This document shows, in pieces, positions 53,522 to 62,709 of a stretch of 64,000 bases of DNA (positions are counted from its first letter, which is position 1; every line of letters begins with the position of its first letter). The notes under the pieces were generated by a model, which saw only the letters and a program-made list of their open reading frames with translations, was not told the origin of the DNA and did not search any database. Origin of the DNA: Bryopsis sp. KO-2023 (Eukaryota; Chlorophyta; Ulvophyceae; Bryopsidales; Bryopsidaceae); the NCBI GenBank assembly GCA_030272585.1, contig BSYQ01000008.1:4650001-4714000 (forward strand). The letters are read 5' to 3'. A program made the position numbers and the translations under genes.

Positions 53522-54773
53522 CTGATATGGAAAACAGAAAAATCAAAAATTCCCGAGCATGAAACAAAAATAAAAAAATTTGAAACACGACGACAGGTGC
53601 AAAAACAAAGAAACAAAGAAAAGATCAAAAATTGAAATACAAAAATGCAGATTCATCGGTGTGTTAAAAAAACATCTGCATTTTTTCTCCAGAAAGTGCT
53701 TTATGTATGTTTGATGCAACTCAAAATTCGAATGCTGTTGAATCCAGCCAATTGCAATCTTTCCTTGACACTAGAAAAATCAAAAAGTTTCACGTTGGAT
53801 GCGCTCAGCGGCTCATTTGCTGTTTTTTTTAATTGCTTTTTTAGGACAAGGAAAAAGGATCCCCAAAAAAACACTCCAAAGAAGCCAGATCAAAAAGCTA
53901 GCCCCACAGAGGGCGCTCGCTATTCGCGAAATCGAGTGAATTCAACAGGTATAATTAACAGCACATATTTATTTCGAATTGCATGAAAAGGTCGGGACGA
54001 TCTTGTCGCCTCCGGGGCACCTTTTTTTCGCTCGTTGCTTGCGGGTGAAGGGGCGGTGCTTTCAGTTTTTATAGAAAGTGGTGTGGTGATGGTGTGGATC
54101 GATTCGTTGGGGTTAGACGATCTTGACACAGAGCGCATCCTGAGTGCGTCCGACTGATGGAGGTGGATTGGCTCGATTGGCGGCTGGGATGAGAATGAGA
54201 ATGATTTTTGCTAAACACAGCACAGGGATTTCTTTTTTCCTTTTGGCCCATGTTGGGGAGGTGTCTGTAGAATAAGTAAATAAGAAAAATACAACGAATA
54301 CAAAAAACGCTGGGAATTTCTTTTGACATTAAAAAGAGCAGCTGTGCTTGGAAGGGCTGGATTCTCAGAAGCCATCCAGAAAACACAATAGCCCCCAGAA
54401 AAAATGAAAGAGAATATTTCCTTATGTTGTGGAATTCAAGACTGTGAAACATGCTGTCGCAATGGTTTATATGATCAAGAGATAATTTTGTTTTTCTGTG
54501 GGCTTTTTTCAGAAAAAAAAAAAAAGCAGCATTCCCCCCAGGTGCTCCAACATCAGGGTAACCCAAGAAAGCGATTAGAAAGCTTTCCAGAAATGGAAAT
54601 ATAGCCACCAAAAGTCTTGAAAAAGAAAACTGCTCGTTGACTTCAAGCATTTCATTTCTCTTCAAGAAACGAGCAACCAAACATAATTTTTCTGAACACT
54701 CCATCAGCTCAACAAACTACATTTTTTTTTCTACTAAAAAAACCATCGCTGCCAGGCAAGGAAAATCATCGCA
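53522..54773. other. Intergenic region with one possible upstream exon
   Basis: Between the F-box exon and the Tfb4 stop. A minus-strand frame at 54,138-53,920 (MRSVSRSSNPNESIHTITTP, then ASNERKKGAPEATRS) is composition-wise plausible as a 5' exon of the F-box gene. A phase-2 donor at AGATC|GTCCCG would fit the F-box exon but is weak. The rest looks non-coding. Confidence 0.4.
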
Positions 54774-56812
54774 TCAACCTTTTTTCCCTTTGGAGATTAC
54801 GAACGAGGTTCCGCATGTCGGACATTCCATAACATATCGACAAAATATGGACAAGCAAACCGAACACACGAATCCCAGGTCGATGGGCTGTTTGTGGCAA
54901 AAACACGACGCTTTGAAATTGACGCTCTGGAAGACTTGCGGTTTGAGGTGGCCTCTGCTGTGTGAATCCGTTGCAAACGTCGAATTCAGGTATTCCAACA
55001 GCGCCTCCTTTCTGAGGGGGCGGATATACACGCCGCCAGTGATGTGGGATGCTTGCTGAAGGAAGGAGGAGTCTTGGGCGCCCAAATGGCAAGAATCGAT
55101 CAGCACTTCGGCGTGTTGGGCAGAGAAGATGGCGTTCATCATGGGGATGTATTGGACAGACGCATCCATGGAGGCAGTGAATATGAGAATGCGAGGTTTC
55201 GTGGAACGGAAGCCCCATTTTCTGGAAAGTTTTTGACGGTGGATGAAGCATAACGCTCGGGAAATGGCGGCGGATAAAGCAGGGTCAGAAGGGCACCCAC
55301 CTGGCAGATTGGACAGAAAACAAAACACATAGAATAAGAAGAATGCGACCTTGTAACATCCAGAAACACCGTCGGCCAAAATTCATCCAGACAGAAAAAG
55401 GATTCTTGCAACCTTTTGTAAAAAACTGATTATCCTTTCCCAGAGCTCCTTTCAGCTGGTGAATTTTCCAGCTCGGAAATTTCACATCCATGGGTGTTTT
55501 TTTCTGACTACAACTGCGCCGACCCATCCTCAAAATAGGTATTACAGAAAAACAAAGCAATGCATTTGAAAAACAAGTATTTGTATATGCAAGTAAAAAA
55601 GGAGCCATACCTTTCCCTGAATTGGGTGCCCTCTTCATGAGGTCTTGAAATGCAGATAATACAATGGTGCTGGCCAACTGGTTTTTCCCTGTCAAACTTG
55701 AGCCTTTCTCGGAGCGATGCAGAATTGGGCTGGGAATCCAAAAACAAAACAAAAAAACACCTTCAAAAACAGAACCTGCAGAAATTATGTAGGGAAAAAA
55801 ACACCGAACAATATTCAGGGACCACTACAATTGGAAGACTCAGTGGACGTTTGAAAAGACAACCCATACATTTTCCAACAACAAAAATTGGCATTTTCTT
55901 GAAAAAAAAAGAAGTCTAAAATTTGCGATGCAGATTGCAGCCGCACAATTCGACCAAAACAAACATCCTTTTGTTTTTTTTCTGGTCCAAAGCCTCAGTC
56001 TGTCGAGGTGATGCTTCCGCTGAGGGGAAAAAGAATTAAGAAAAATAAAGTCTAGCTGAAGGTAAAAAAAATGAAAAAGAAAGGCTCGGCATTACCAAGA
56101 TTTTTCGTGGACAGCATACACCACCAACTCGTTTGCAGCATTGAGCAGCATGAAGCAATTCAAAAAGATCATAATCTGCACCATTGAACCCAAAGCACCA
56201 ACACTTTTGAACAGGCTGCAACTCCTCAATGCAAAAATTGACTTTTTCTTTTTTTTTTTTGGGGGGGGGGAAGTTTCTGATTTTTTTGTGTTTTTTTTTT
56301 CAACTTGTTTCACCCAAAACAAAGTGCACAAAAAGGAAGAAAATATTTGAAAAATATGTTTATTATTAGAATGTATGTAATGTGATATACATTTTTTATA
56401 CATTCTTTATTCCTAGTTTTTTTTTTTGGGGGGGGGGAGGGGGGGGGTCACCCCAGATTTAGCTGATTTCAGTTTTCTTGAATCATATTCAATTTCGAAT
56501 TCAAGATTCCCCTCATAATTATACGAAAATAGGTTGTTCATTGTTTTTTGTTTCTAAAAATGGTCCATTGAGGCTACAACAGGAGAATTCTCTCAAGAAT
56601 TCAAATATTCAAGATAAAATCCATACGCACACAGACACAAATAACTAAGCATCAATAAAAATATTATTTAAATGGCATTAATGATTTCTTTTGGACATCG
56701 ACTGTTGCGACCTGCTCGAATGGGTTGGGCGGTTGAGGTTTTCCCTGCACCGTGGTTTTTGTAAAGAGTGCTGGATGCGTCTCCAGCAACACAACCAGAA
56801 GCTCCCCCTCAT
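54774..56812 (-). CDS. TFB4: TFIIH core subunit Tfb4/GTF2H3 (p34)
   Basis: Core TFIIH subunit needed for transcription initiation and nucleotide-excision repair, built of a VWA-like domain and a C-terminal zinc finger. The exon starting at 56,812 begins DEGELLVVLLETHPALF and reaches NPFEQ at a GTCGCA donor. The next, ending at 56,096, has IMIFLNCFMLLNAANELVVY. An exon near 55,700-55,615 has LASTIVLSAFQDLMKRAPNS. The last exon (55,300-54,774) has LSAAISRALCFIHR, RILIFTASMDASVQYIPMMN and QQASHITGGVYIRPL. It ends with a four-Cys module (CFCHKQPIDLGFVCSVCLSI, FCRY, CPTCGTSF) and FVISKGKKG, TGA. The initiator exon, upstream of 56,812 and ending in phase 1, was not found, so the 5' end is open. A short exon around 55,430-55,385 is uncertain. 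Confidence 0.9.
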
Positions 56813-58219
56813 CTGTCAAAATCAAAATCAAATAATTCAACCCGATAAGACAAACACACATTTAAAAGACACAACAAACTAATTATCCAATGAGTGAATA
56901 ATCGGACTGCCAGCACTGCCACACAAAAAAGGAATGAGAAAACAAACAAATAATATTGATATTGCAATATTGATTGATTGATAGATTCAACAAACAAACG
57001 GAATAAATAAATAAATAGGATGTACGATCATTCATTCCAGATGAAGCTACCCTTGTCGGCAGATTGGTGTCATGCAAGCGCCAATAGGGGGGGGAGGTCG
57101 ACAAAACCGCCGGTTGTACGATTTTTTTTCGCACCTTCCACCATCGTTTAGAGATTCAAAGGCGAAATCCTGCGCGATATCTCCCTCCAAACAAATCGCT
57201 GCCGGTCGCGATCATCGCAAGTTGAGAATTCGGAAGAATGAATGTATGGGGAGGATCAGATGGGGTCCTTCAAAGACTTCTAATCAATAATTATTTACAC
57301 AGCATTAGTCAGACATAGTATCCTACCACGCTTACGCAGCAAAATCGTCGCAACAACAAACACTGGATGCAAACGAAACCTGTTGGCAAAACAGGCTTGG
57401 GTTGGCTACGCCAAACTGAAGAATTTTCAGTGGTAAAAAAGACTGTGCCCACACACAGTAACTGTTTGGCAAAACAGAATCTTCCTAGAATTTTTTTTCC
57501 TACCCCATATGGAATGCTGACATTGGGTTCTACCAATCTTTGCATTCGAACCCTGCAATGAGCCCAAAATCAGAGGTTAAGCTTTTTTTCGATCAAGATT
57601 TATCCATGTTGCTTGTCACCTTATTTGAAAATAAATTAATGGTGCCTACTCGCCAGAGATCTCTGCAGAGAATAGAATACCAAGATATTCTAGAATACCT
57701 GGCTGGCATGTCACTCCACCGAATGTTTAAACAGTAAATTCGTACAAATTTGCACAAAGGCCACAGTTGGGGGTCGGTGAATGTTTGCTGAGAAAGCATC
57801 AATTATGAGATGTATTGAGAGCGTTGTATTTGAATGTGACACGATCTCATTGGGCTGCTGTTGGGAGAAGGGGTCAGAGTAAGAAATGGATCTGGCCAGA
57901 TCCATTCCACCATTTCATTTGCACCATGGTGGTCGCACACAAGACACTACGTGAATGCTGCACATCCAGAGATTTGTTTTATGTCCCAAAAAAAAATTTT
58001 TTTTGGTGAACTAGTTCACAGAAGTACTTCTTGAGTTGAGAAGTTAGCCCGTCGTCACGAGCCTTCAGCTTAAGTTTCCAGAGAACGCATTATTTTCAGG
58101 CTTAAAAACTTTTCCAAATCACAACGTTCATCGACTCCAAAATCCCCTAAGTATCCAACAATCCAATTTTTTCCCTTTCCAACGCATGATCAAATATTAT
58201 TTAACCGAGCAATATATTG
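56813..58219. other. Region without a supported gene
   Basis: Should contain the missing first exon and promoter of Tfb4. 57,080-57,250 is CG-richer and may be that promoter. Frames on both strands at 57,540-57,910 (for example KSEVKLFFDQDLSMLLVTLF on +) look partly protein-like but have no partner exons. Confidence 0.45.
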
Positions 58220-58798
58220 CAGCCCTCACCACGCTCCCTCGCCGGTGATTCTATCACTAAAGGTATGATACCCGATTCCCACATTTCCTGATAAGAAAGA
58301 AAACAAAAGCAGTTTTGTTTCGGAATTCAGAAATAGAAATTGCCGACTCAGGTTCAGAACCTGGTCCTGTCATTAGAGAACAAAATCAGAATGTTCCTCA
58401 CTTGTGTTTGCTACCGTCCAGAGGAAGGCTGAAAGAGCTTAAGCTTGTCGTCATTGCATTCATTTCTCCAGAGGTGTGAGCGGCGGCGTCACTGATGCAA
58501 ACAACGACAATATTTTCATGGAGTTTCAAAACGCCAGAATGCCAGAGTAGGTCACAAGTTGTTAATTGTTTGCTTCTTTTCTTAACCCTTTCTTCACAGT
58601 AGGCTGCGGTGCACGGGTAAAATGTTTGCACACCTTGATATCAAGGGGGCTGTCATTTACGTTTCAGTAGTTCATGGTCAGGAAACGGATGCACTACCAC
58701 AGGGGCTACCCACCCCAGGTAATTTTCAAAACTGTTTAGTCTTCGTTGAAAGAAGAACTCACGTATTCGACGAAAATGTCAGGCAGCTGAGGCCACAT
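58220..58798 (-). CDS. Candidate exons of an unidentified gene
   Basis: Minus-strand segments with plausible splice sites: MWPQLPDIFVEY from ATG 58,798 to a GTGAGT donor; PVVVHPFPDHELLK to a GTAAAT donor; VLKLHENIVVVCISDAAAHT, SGEMNAMTTSLSSFSLPLDG; and a last piece near 58,290-58,235. The last piece reads either EMWESGIIPLVIESPARERG or, with an alternative upstream donor, GNVGIGYHTFSDRITGEGAW. No family is recognised and no stop-terminated model was obtained. Decay or misjoined exons are real possibilities. Confidence 0.25.
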
Positions 58799-59514
58799 GG
58801 CCGCACTGAGCAACCCAAGACTTCGTCTGTCGCCGGCGACGGCAACGCTTCAGCGCGCGACGCCCAACGAAGCCTGCCCCGCAAACGACCACACACAGCA
58901 GTGCACGAAACATGACGAGAACGAGGATACCTCTTCGACTGGAGATACGAGATGCAGGAATATTTGTAGGAGCCTCCTCTGAGAGTGTTATAGCTTGGTC
59001 GACGATTTTTCGCCTTGACCAGAGTGCGGGTCGTCCACTCGAAGTTGCTGTATTTCTGTCAGCCTAAGCTTGAGAGCAGGAAATATTATTGAAGACTGTC
59101 GACAACGTTGCATATATATGGTTCATTTTAAAAGCGCACAAACGTCGTGGAGCTGCATTCTTTGTTTTGCACCTCACAAGACTTTGACAATGCTTTTGGT
59201 AGATTAGGAAAGCAAACAAAATTAATATTTGCGCGTGTTTATGCGTGAGCTGGTGCATGTGCGAGTCTAAGTTCCGTCCTGGGCCCAGCATATGTTTGCC
59301 CGGGCGGGCTACCCAACTCTACTTTCAAGTTTCCACTGCAGTACTGCAATCAATCAATCAACTACAGCAAAAAGAGGCCATCACGTGGTGCACCCCCCAT
59401 AATGAAAGTCGAACAACAAAAAAACTCAACCAAAAGAAAACTCCCTGGACAAAGAAAATCCCACCGTTCCAAATTCGTCCCAGAGGGGCACCTGACCAAG
59501 ATCAAGAAAATCAG

Positions 59515-59941
59515 CGCACGGGTCGGGTGCGCTGATCCCCACTCTAGACGTCACCACCACGGAGCTCGGAGGGGACCAGAGTTCATGCTTTTTCCGACGG
59601 ACGGGTTGTGGATGCGCAGCCGACTAGTCGGTACTGTGGTGGACTGTACTGTTAGTGCGCCGTTGTTTGTACATCCACAACTCGCCCCAGATGGCTGCCG
59701 ACGCGGTAGTAAGAATTCCTTCCCTCACGTTCACAGTGATCACAAACAGAATCTTGCTCTGGCGCAGAAATACGGAATTTTTACACCCAGATGACCGTGG
59801 TTTCAGGTAGAGGCAGCCGTGAACTCGGCATGCGCCAAGGACAACGTCACTGTTGTTCTTGTGTGCTTCGGACCAGACCCCCCTCCTTCACTCGCCCCAG
59901 TCAGGAAGAGCAACAGCAGGCTCTTTGTCCGCAGGGGATGA
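59515..59941 (+). pseudogene. PP2C-type protein phosphatase 3' end, apparently damaged
   Basis: The last segment, after TTTCAG at about 59,806, reads VEAAVNSACAKDNVTVVLVC followed by a proline-rich tail and TGA at 59,939-59,941. This is the classic C-terminal motif of metal-dependent PP2C phosphatases (KDN-x-T-x3-V). Upstream, near 59,530-59,620, LIPTLDVTTTELGGDQ in one frame and EFMLFPTDGLW in another reproduce the PP2C block (P-D-V ... E-F ... DGLWD) but with a one-base frame break. A second break follows, because the frame after DGLW gives Met instead of Asp. I found no upstream catalytic block (DGHGG). Either this is a decayed copy or a gene with sequence errors and a missing 5' half. The disruptions are described only, not repaired. 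Confidence 0.45.
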
Positions 59942-60345
59942 TGTGTTGGCGGCCCGCCAACGGCGGGACCCTTTGCGAAATTTGTGAACTTTATTTAATT
60001 TGTGAAACTCCAGTGCGTGGCAATCCAAACATTGAGCAAACCCCAAGGGTTTTTTCTACAGCACAAGTTTCAAGTGGAATGGAAAATGTTCAATTGTTGC
60101 AAAACAAGTAGTTTATGCATAGGTGGGACGGAAGGGAGGAGGTGGGAAATTCAGTGAGATCTGCTCTTTAGTTGAAAGTCGAGAAAGGGGGTCAGAAAAC
60201 GATTAGTGATTGCAGTAAAGCCGCTTGGGGCACTACAGTAACACAACATAAAATGTGAACATGAATACTCTTCGGGCACCTCTTGTTTTTTTGAACAAGT
60301 TCCGCTTTCGAAGCGGCGAGAAGGCACGCATCGTCGACACTCTGG
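59942..60345. other. Left flank or 5' end of the DIRS-like element
   Basis: 404 bp between the PP2C-like stop and the first ATG of the gag-type frame. It probably contains the left terminal repeat of the retrotransposon, but without the right end I cannot define it. Confidence 0.4.
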
Positions 60346-60860
60346 ATGGACGACACCACAGCTGCTGCGTTAGCACAGTTACTTCCTGCGCTGCAACAGC
60401 TTGTCGCCAACCAAGCTCAACCAGGGGCTTCCAGTGCAGCAGTCGACGAAGGGCCGTCGGCAGACGCCGCCGACCCGGCCGAACGCGAGTTCGACCAAAT
60501 TCTAAACCGAGTGTGGGGAAACCGTGTGGCGACGCTTTCAGAAGCCGTCATCAGTAACGCGGAGGAGGTTCCTAAGTCTCCCAAGAACCCGTGTCCTCGC
60601 CCATCCGAGCAGACCAGGTTCGGCACGTGGTTTGATACGGCAGACTCAAAGCTTGGCCAGCTTATCAACGCCAAGCTAGGTGCCAAGGCAGGTGCTATCG
60701 AGTTTGGTTCCTGGGCTCCTGTTTTTTCTTATCTCATTGATATCACGGCGGGACTGAGCGCTATCGCCCACCGCCAAGGAGGTGTGACGAAAGATTTGTT
60801 GGTTCCGTATATTGGAGCTTTGGGTCGCGTTCTGGAGCTCGCGTCGAGTTTATTGGAAGT

Positions 60861-61409
60861 GCATATGATACGGGATAAAGCGAGAAGAGCCCGCAAAGGG
60901 GGCGGGCCGGTCCACCAACGTCCCGTATCGTGTATCATTTGGTTTCGGAGCCGAACTTGCGATCCGAAGGTCACGAGTTCGAGTCCTAGCGAGGCCATGG
61001 AAGTTGAGAGTGAGTTGGCGCCTCTGACCCGAGAGTGGTAGTAACGAGAGGTGAAAGAGCATGAGGATCATTGCGAAGGAGGGGAGGGGGTTGAGATCAT
61101 CACAGTGATCGCCGCCGCAGAGCAAGGCAAAAGACCATAAGCTCAAGAGACTAGACGGATCAAAGGGATAAGAACAAAGGATCAAAGGATCACAAGAAAG
61201 ATCCTGGAGAACCCCCGAATAGACCCGCGAGAGAACGGTAACCCGGTAATCGCAGAGGGGTCAAGGAGAATGGAGTAACGGGCACAAGGAGAAGGTGGTC
61301 GAGGGCGACCACTGGCCCGAGGGGGGACGAGATGATACGGGATAAAGCGAGAAGAGCCCGCAAAGGGGGCGGGCCGGTCCACCAACGTCCCGTATCGTGT
61401 ATCAGCATA
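60861..61409 (+). mobile_element. TRIM-like non-autonomous LTR element (539 bp) with 5-bp target duplication
   Basis: Element 60,866-61,404 flanked by GCATA at 60,861-60,865 and 61,405-61,409. Identical 72-bp terminal direct repeats (60,866-60,937 and 61,333-61,404) start TGATACGGGA and end GTGTATCA, thus TG...CA. Immediately after the left repeat, TGGTTTCGGAGCC (60,940-60,952) resembles the Met-tRNA primer-binding site TGGTATCAGAGC. Just before the right repeat is a purine tract, GAGGGGGGACGAGA. The internal 395 bp has no coding capacity. These are the hallmarks of a terminal-repeat retrotransposon in miniature; replication would depend on an autonomous LTR partner elsewhere. Confidence 0.9.
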
Positions 61410-61585
61410 AGTTGCAGGCACAGTACGCCTCTTCTGAATTTGCTGTTATTCATAAGCTTGCCAGAGAAAAGATTCGTGGTCAAGGAGCCGAGGACAGTTT
61501 TTCGTCTACACTTATCGCGGAGGTGGTCCAAAACGTCACGGACAAGTCAGTGATCGCTTTGACAAAGACTGCAGCTCAGCAGTTT

Positions 61586-62571
61586 GCGACGAGCAGAGCT
61601 GGGCTGTACCGTAACGACCCCCTACGGTACGGTACGACACGTTACATACCGTACCGTACCGTAAGGGGTCGTTACGGTACGGTACGGTACCGGATATTTT
61701 CACGTTACGGTACAACATCGGTACCGGGTCGGTACAATACGTTGTCGCCAACGGGCGCCACCCGTGTAACGGTCGTTGTTGCAACGTGTCACTGGCGTTG
61801 TTGTACCGCCCTACACGGTTCGAGTAACGATGTTCGTTACAACAACGTAATGACGTTGCAATAACGTCATGTGAATGACGTACAAAGTGACCCCCGCAAG
61901 GTCCCCAGAACCCAAGGGAACCGAGTGGGATTCGAACACCATACCGCACGGTGTCGAGTCATCTACACTAAGCGCTAAGCCAAGTGGACCACGATGATTT
62001 TGTGGTTGTTGCAATAATATACCCCAATTTCACAGAATTACAAACACATTAAGGTATATCATTGCAACAGCCACAAAATCATCGTGGTCCACTTGGCTTA
62101 GCGCTCAGTGTAGATGACTCGGCATCGTGCGGTACGGTGTTCGAATCCCACTCGGTTCCCTTGGGTTCTGGGGACCTTGCGGGGGTCACTTTGTACGTCA
62201 TCCACATGACGTTACTGCAACGCCATTACGTTGTTGTACCGACCTGGCCGTTGTTGTAACGTGTTATCGTTACATGTAACGCAACCGATCGTTGTTGTAA
62301 CGTCTTGCCTCGGTGCGGACGTTATAGCAGCCGGCGCAGACGTTACTGATAACGTACTGCGTTATAACAACGCTTTGGCGTTACAGTAACGTCGGATCGT
62401 TGTTGTACCGGACTTGGACGTTGTTGTACCGACTGGGTCGTTGTTGTAACGTGTGCAACGTGTTGTAACGTCCGGTCGGTGCGTGCACCGACCGGACACG
62501 TTACTGTACCGACCCTGTGCGTTACGGTACGGTGCGTTACAAACGGGTTACTGCCCAGCTCTGGCGACGAG
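61586..62571. mobile_element. hAT-like foldback element (970 bp) with 8-bp target duplication
   Basis: Element 61,594-62,563 is flanked by GCGACGAG at 61,586-61,593 and 62,564-62,571. Ends are perfect 11-bp inverted repeats, CAGAGCTGGGC and GCCCAGCTCTG; an 8-bp duplication and CAG...CTG ends are typical of hAT transposons. Beyond the ends, most of the element is a large imperfect palindrome. Many short GTAACG / TTGTTGTAACG words recur, as expected of subterminal transposase-binding repeats. A smaller palindrome sits at about 61,609-61,684. There is no transposase ORF, so it is non-autonomous. Confidence 0.9.
61833..62243. repeat. Inverted repeat arms with tRNA-like modules inside the foldback element
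   Basis: Left arm about 61,833-62,028 and right arm about 62,048-62,243 are reverse complements with about 90% or more identity by eye. Each contains a tRNA-like stretch. On the + strand in the right arm this is TTGGCTTAGCGCTCAGTG (A-box-like) followed about 35 bp later by GGTGTTCGAATCCC (B-box-like). The left arm has the same on the minus strand. The T-stem pairing is imperfect, so I do not call a functional tRNA. Confidence 0.8.
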
Positions 62572-62709
62572 TGCCAAGGCCGACTCGACAGGCCCCCACC
62601 ACGGCGCAAAGACGAAACCGAAGTTTAAGAAAGGCTCCAAGCCCGGTACTGCACCCACGCAGCCTGCTCCACGGCCTCCCTCCCAGGACGCTTAACCCCA
62701 TTTCGGTTT

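Larger units (their letters stand above)
60346..62695 (+). pseudogene. gag-like ORF of DIRS-like element, split by two nested insertions
   Basis: Host-element pieces are 60,346-60,865, 61,410-61,593 and 62,572-62,695. The first begins MDDTTAAALAQLLPALQQLV and contains RFGTWFDTADSKLGQLINAK and IGALGRVLELASSLLEVH. The second contains ASSEFAVIHKLAREKI and SVIALTKTAAQQFATS. The third ends with the basic Pro-rich tail TKPKFKKGSKPG and SQDA, TAA (62,693-62,695). Each insert plus one target copy is the only interruption: without them the frame is continuous with no stop. This suggests the insertions are young or the element decayed little afterwards. No zinc knuckle is seen; the basic tail may bind nucleic acid. 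Confidence 0.8.

Noticed and set aside
60938-60996. A host tRNA gene next to the left TRIM repeat (GAGTTCGAGTCC word)
   Set aside because: Position right after the LTR and the TGGTTTCGGAGCC start fit a primer-binding region; no cloverleaf can be drawn.
62049-62243. Possible functional tRNA genes in the foldback element
   Set aside because: A- and B-box-like words are present, but the T-stem and acceptor do not pair properly and the two copies sit as inverted arms inside a transposon.
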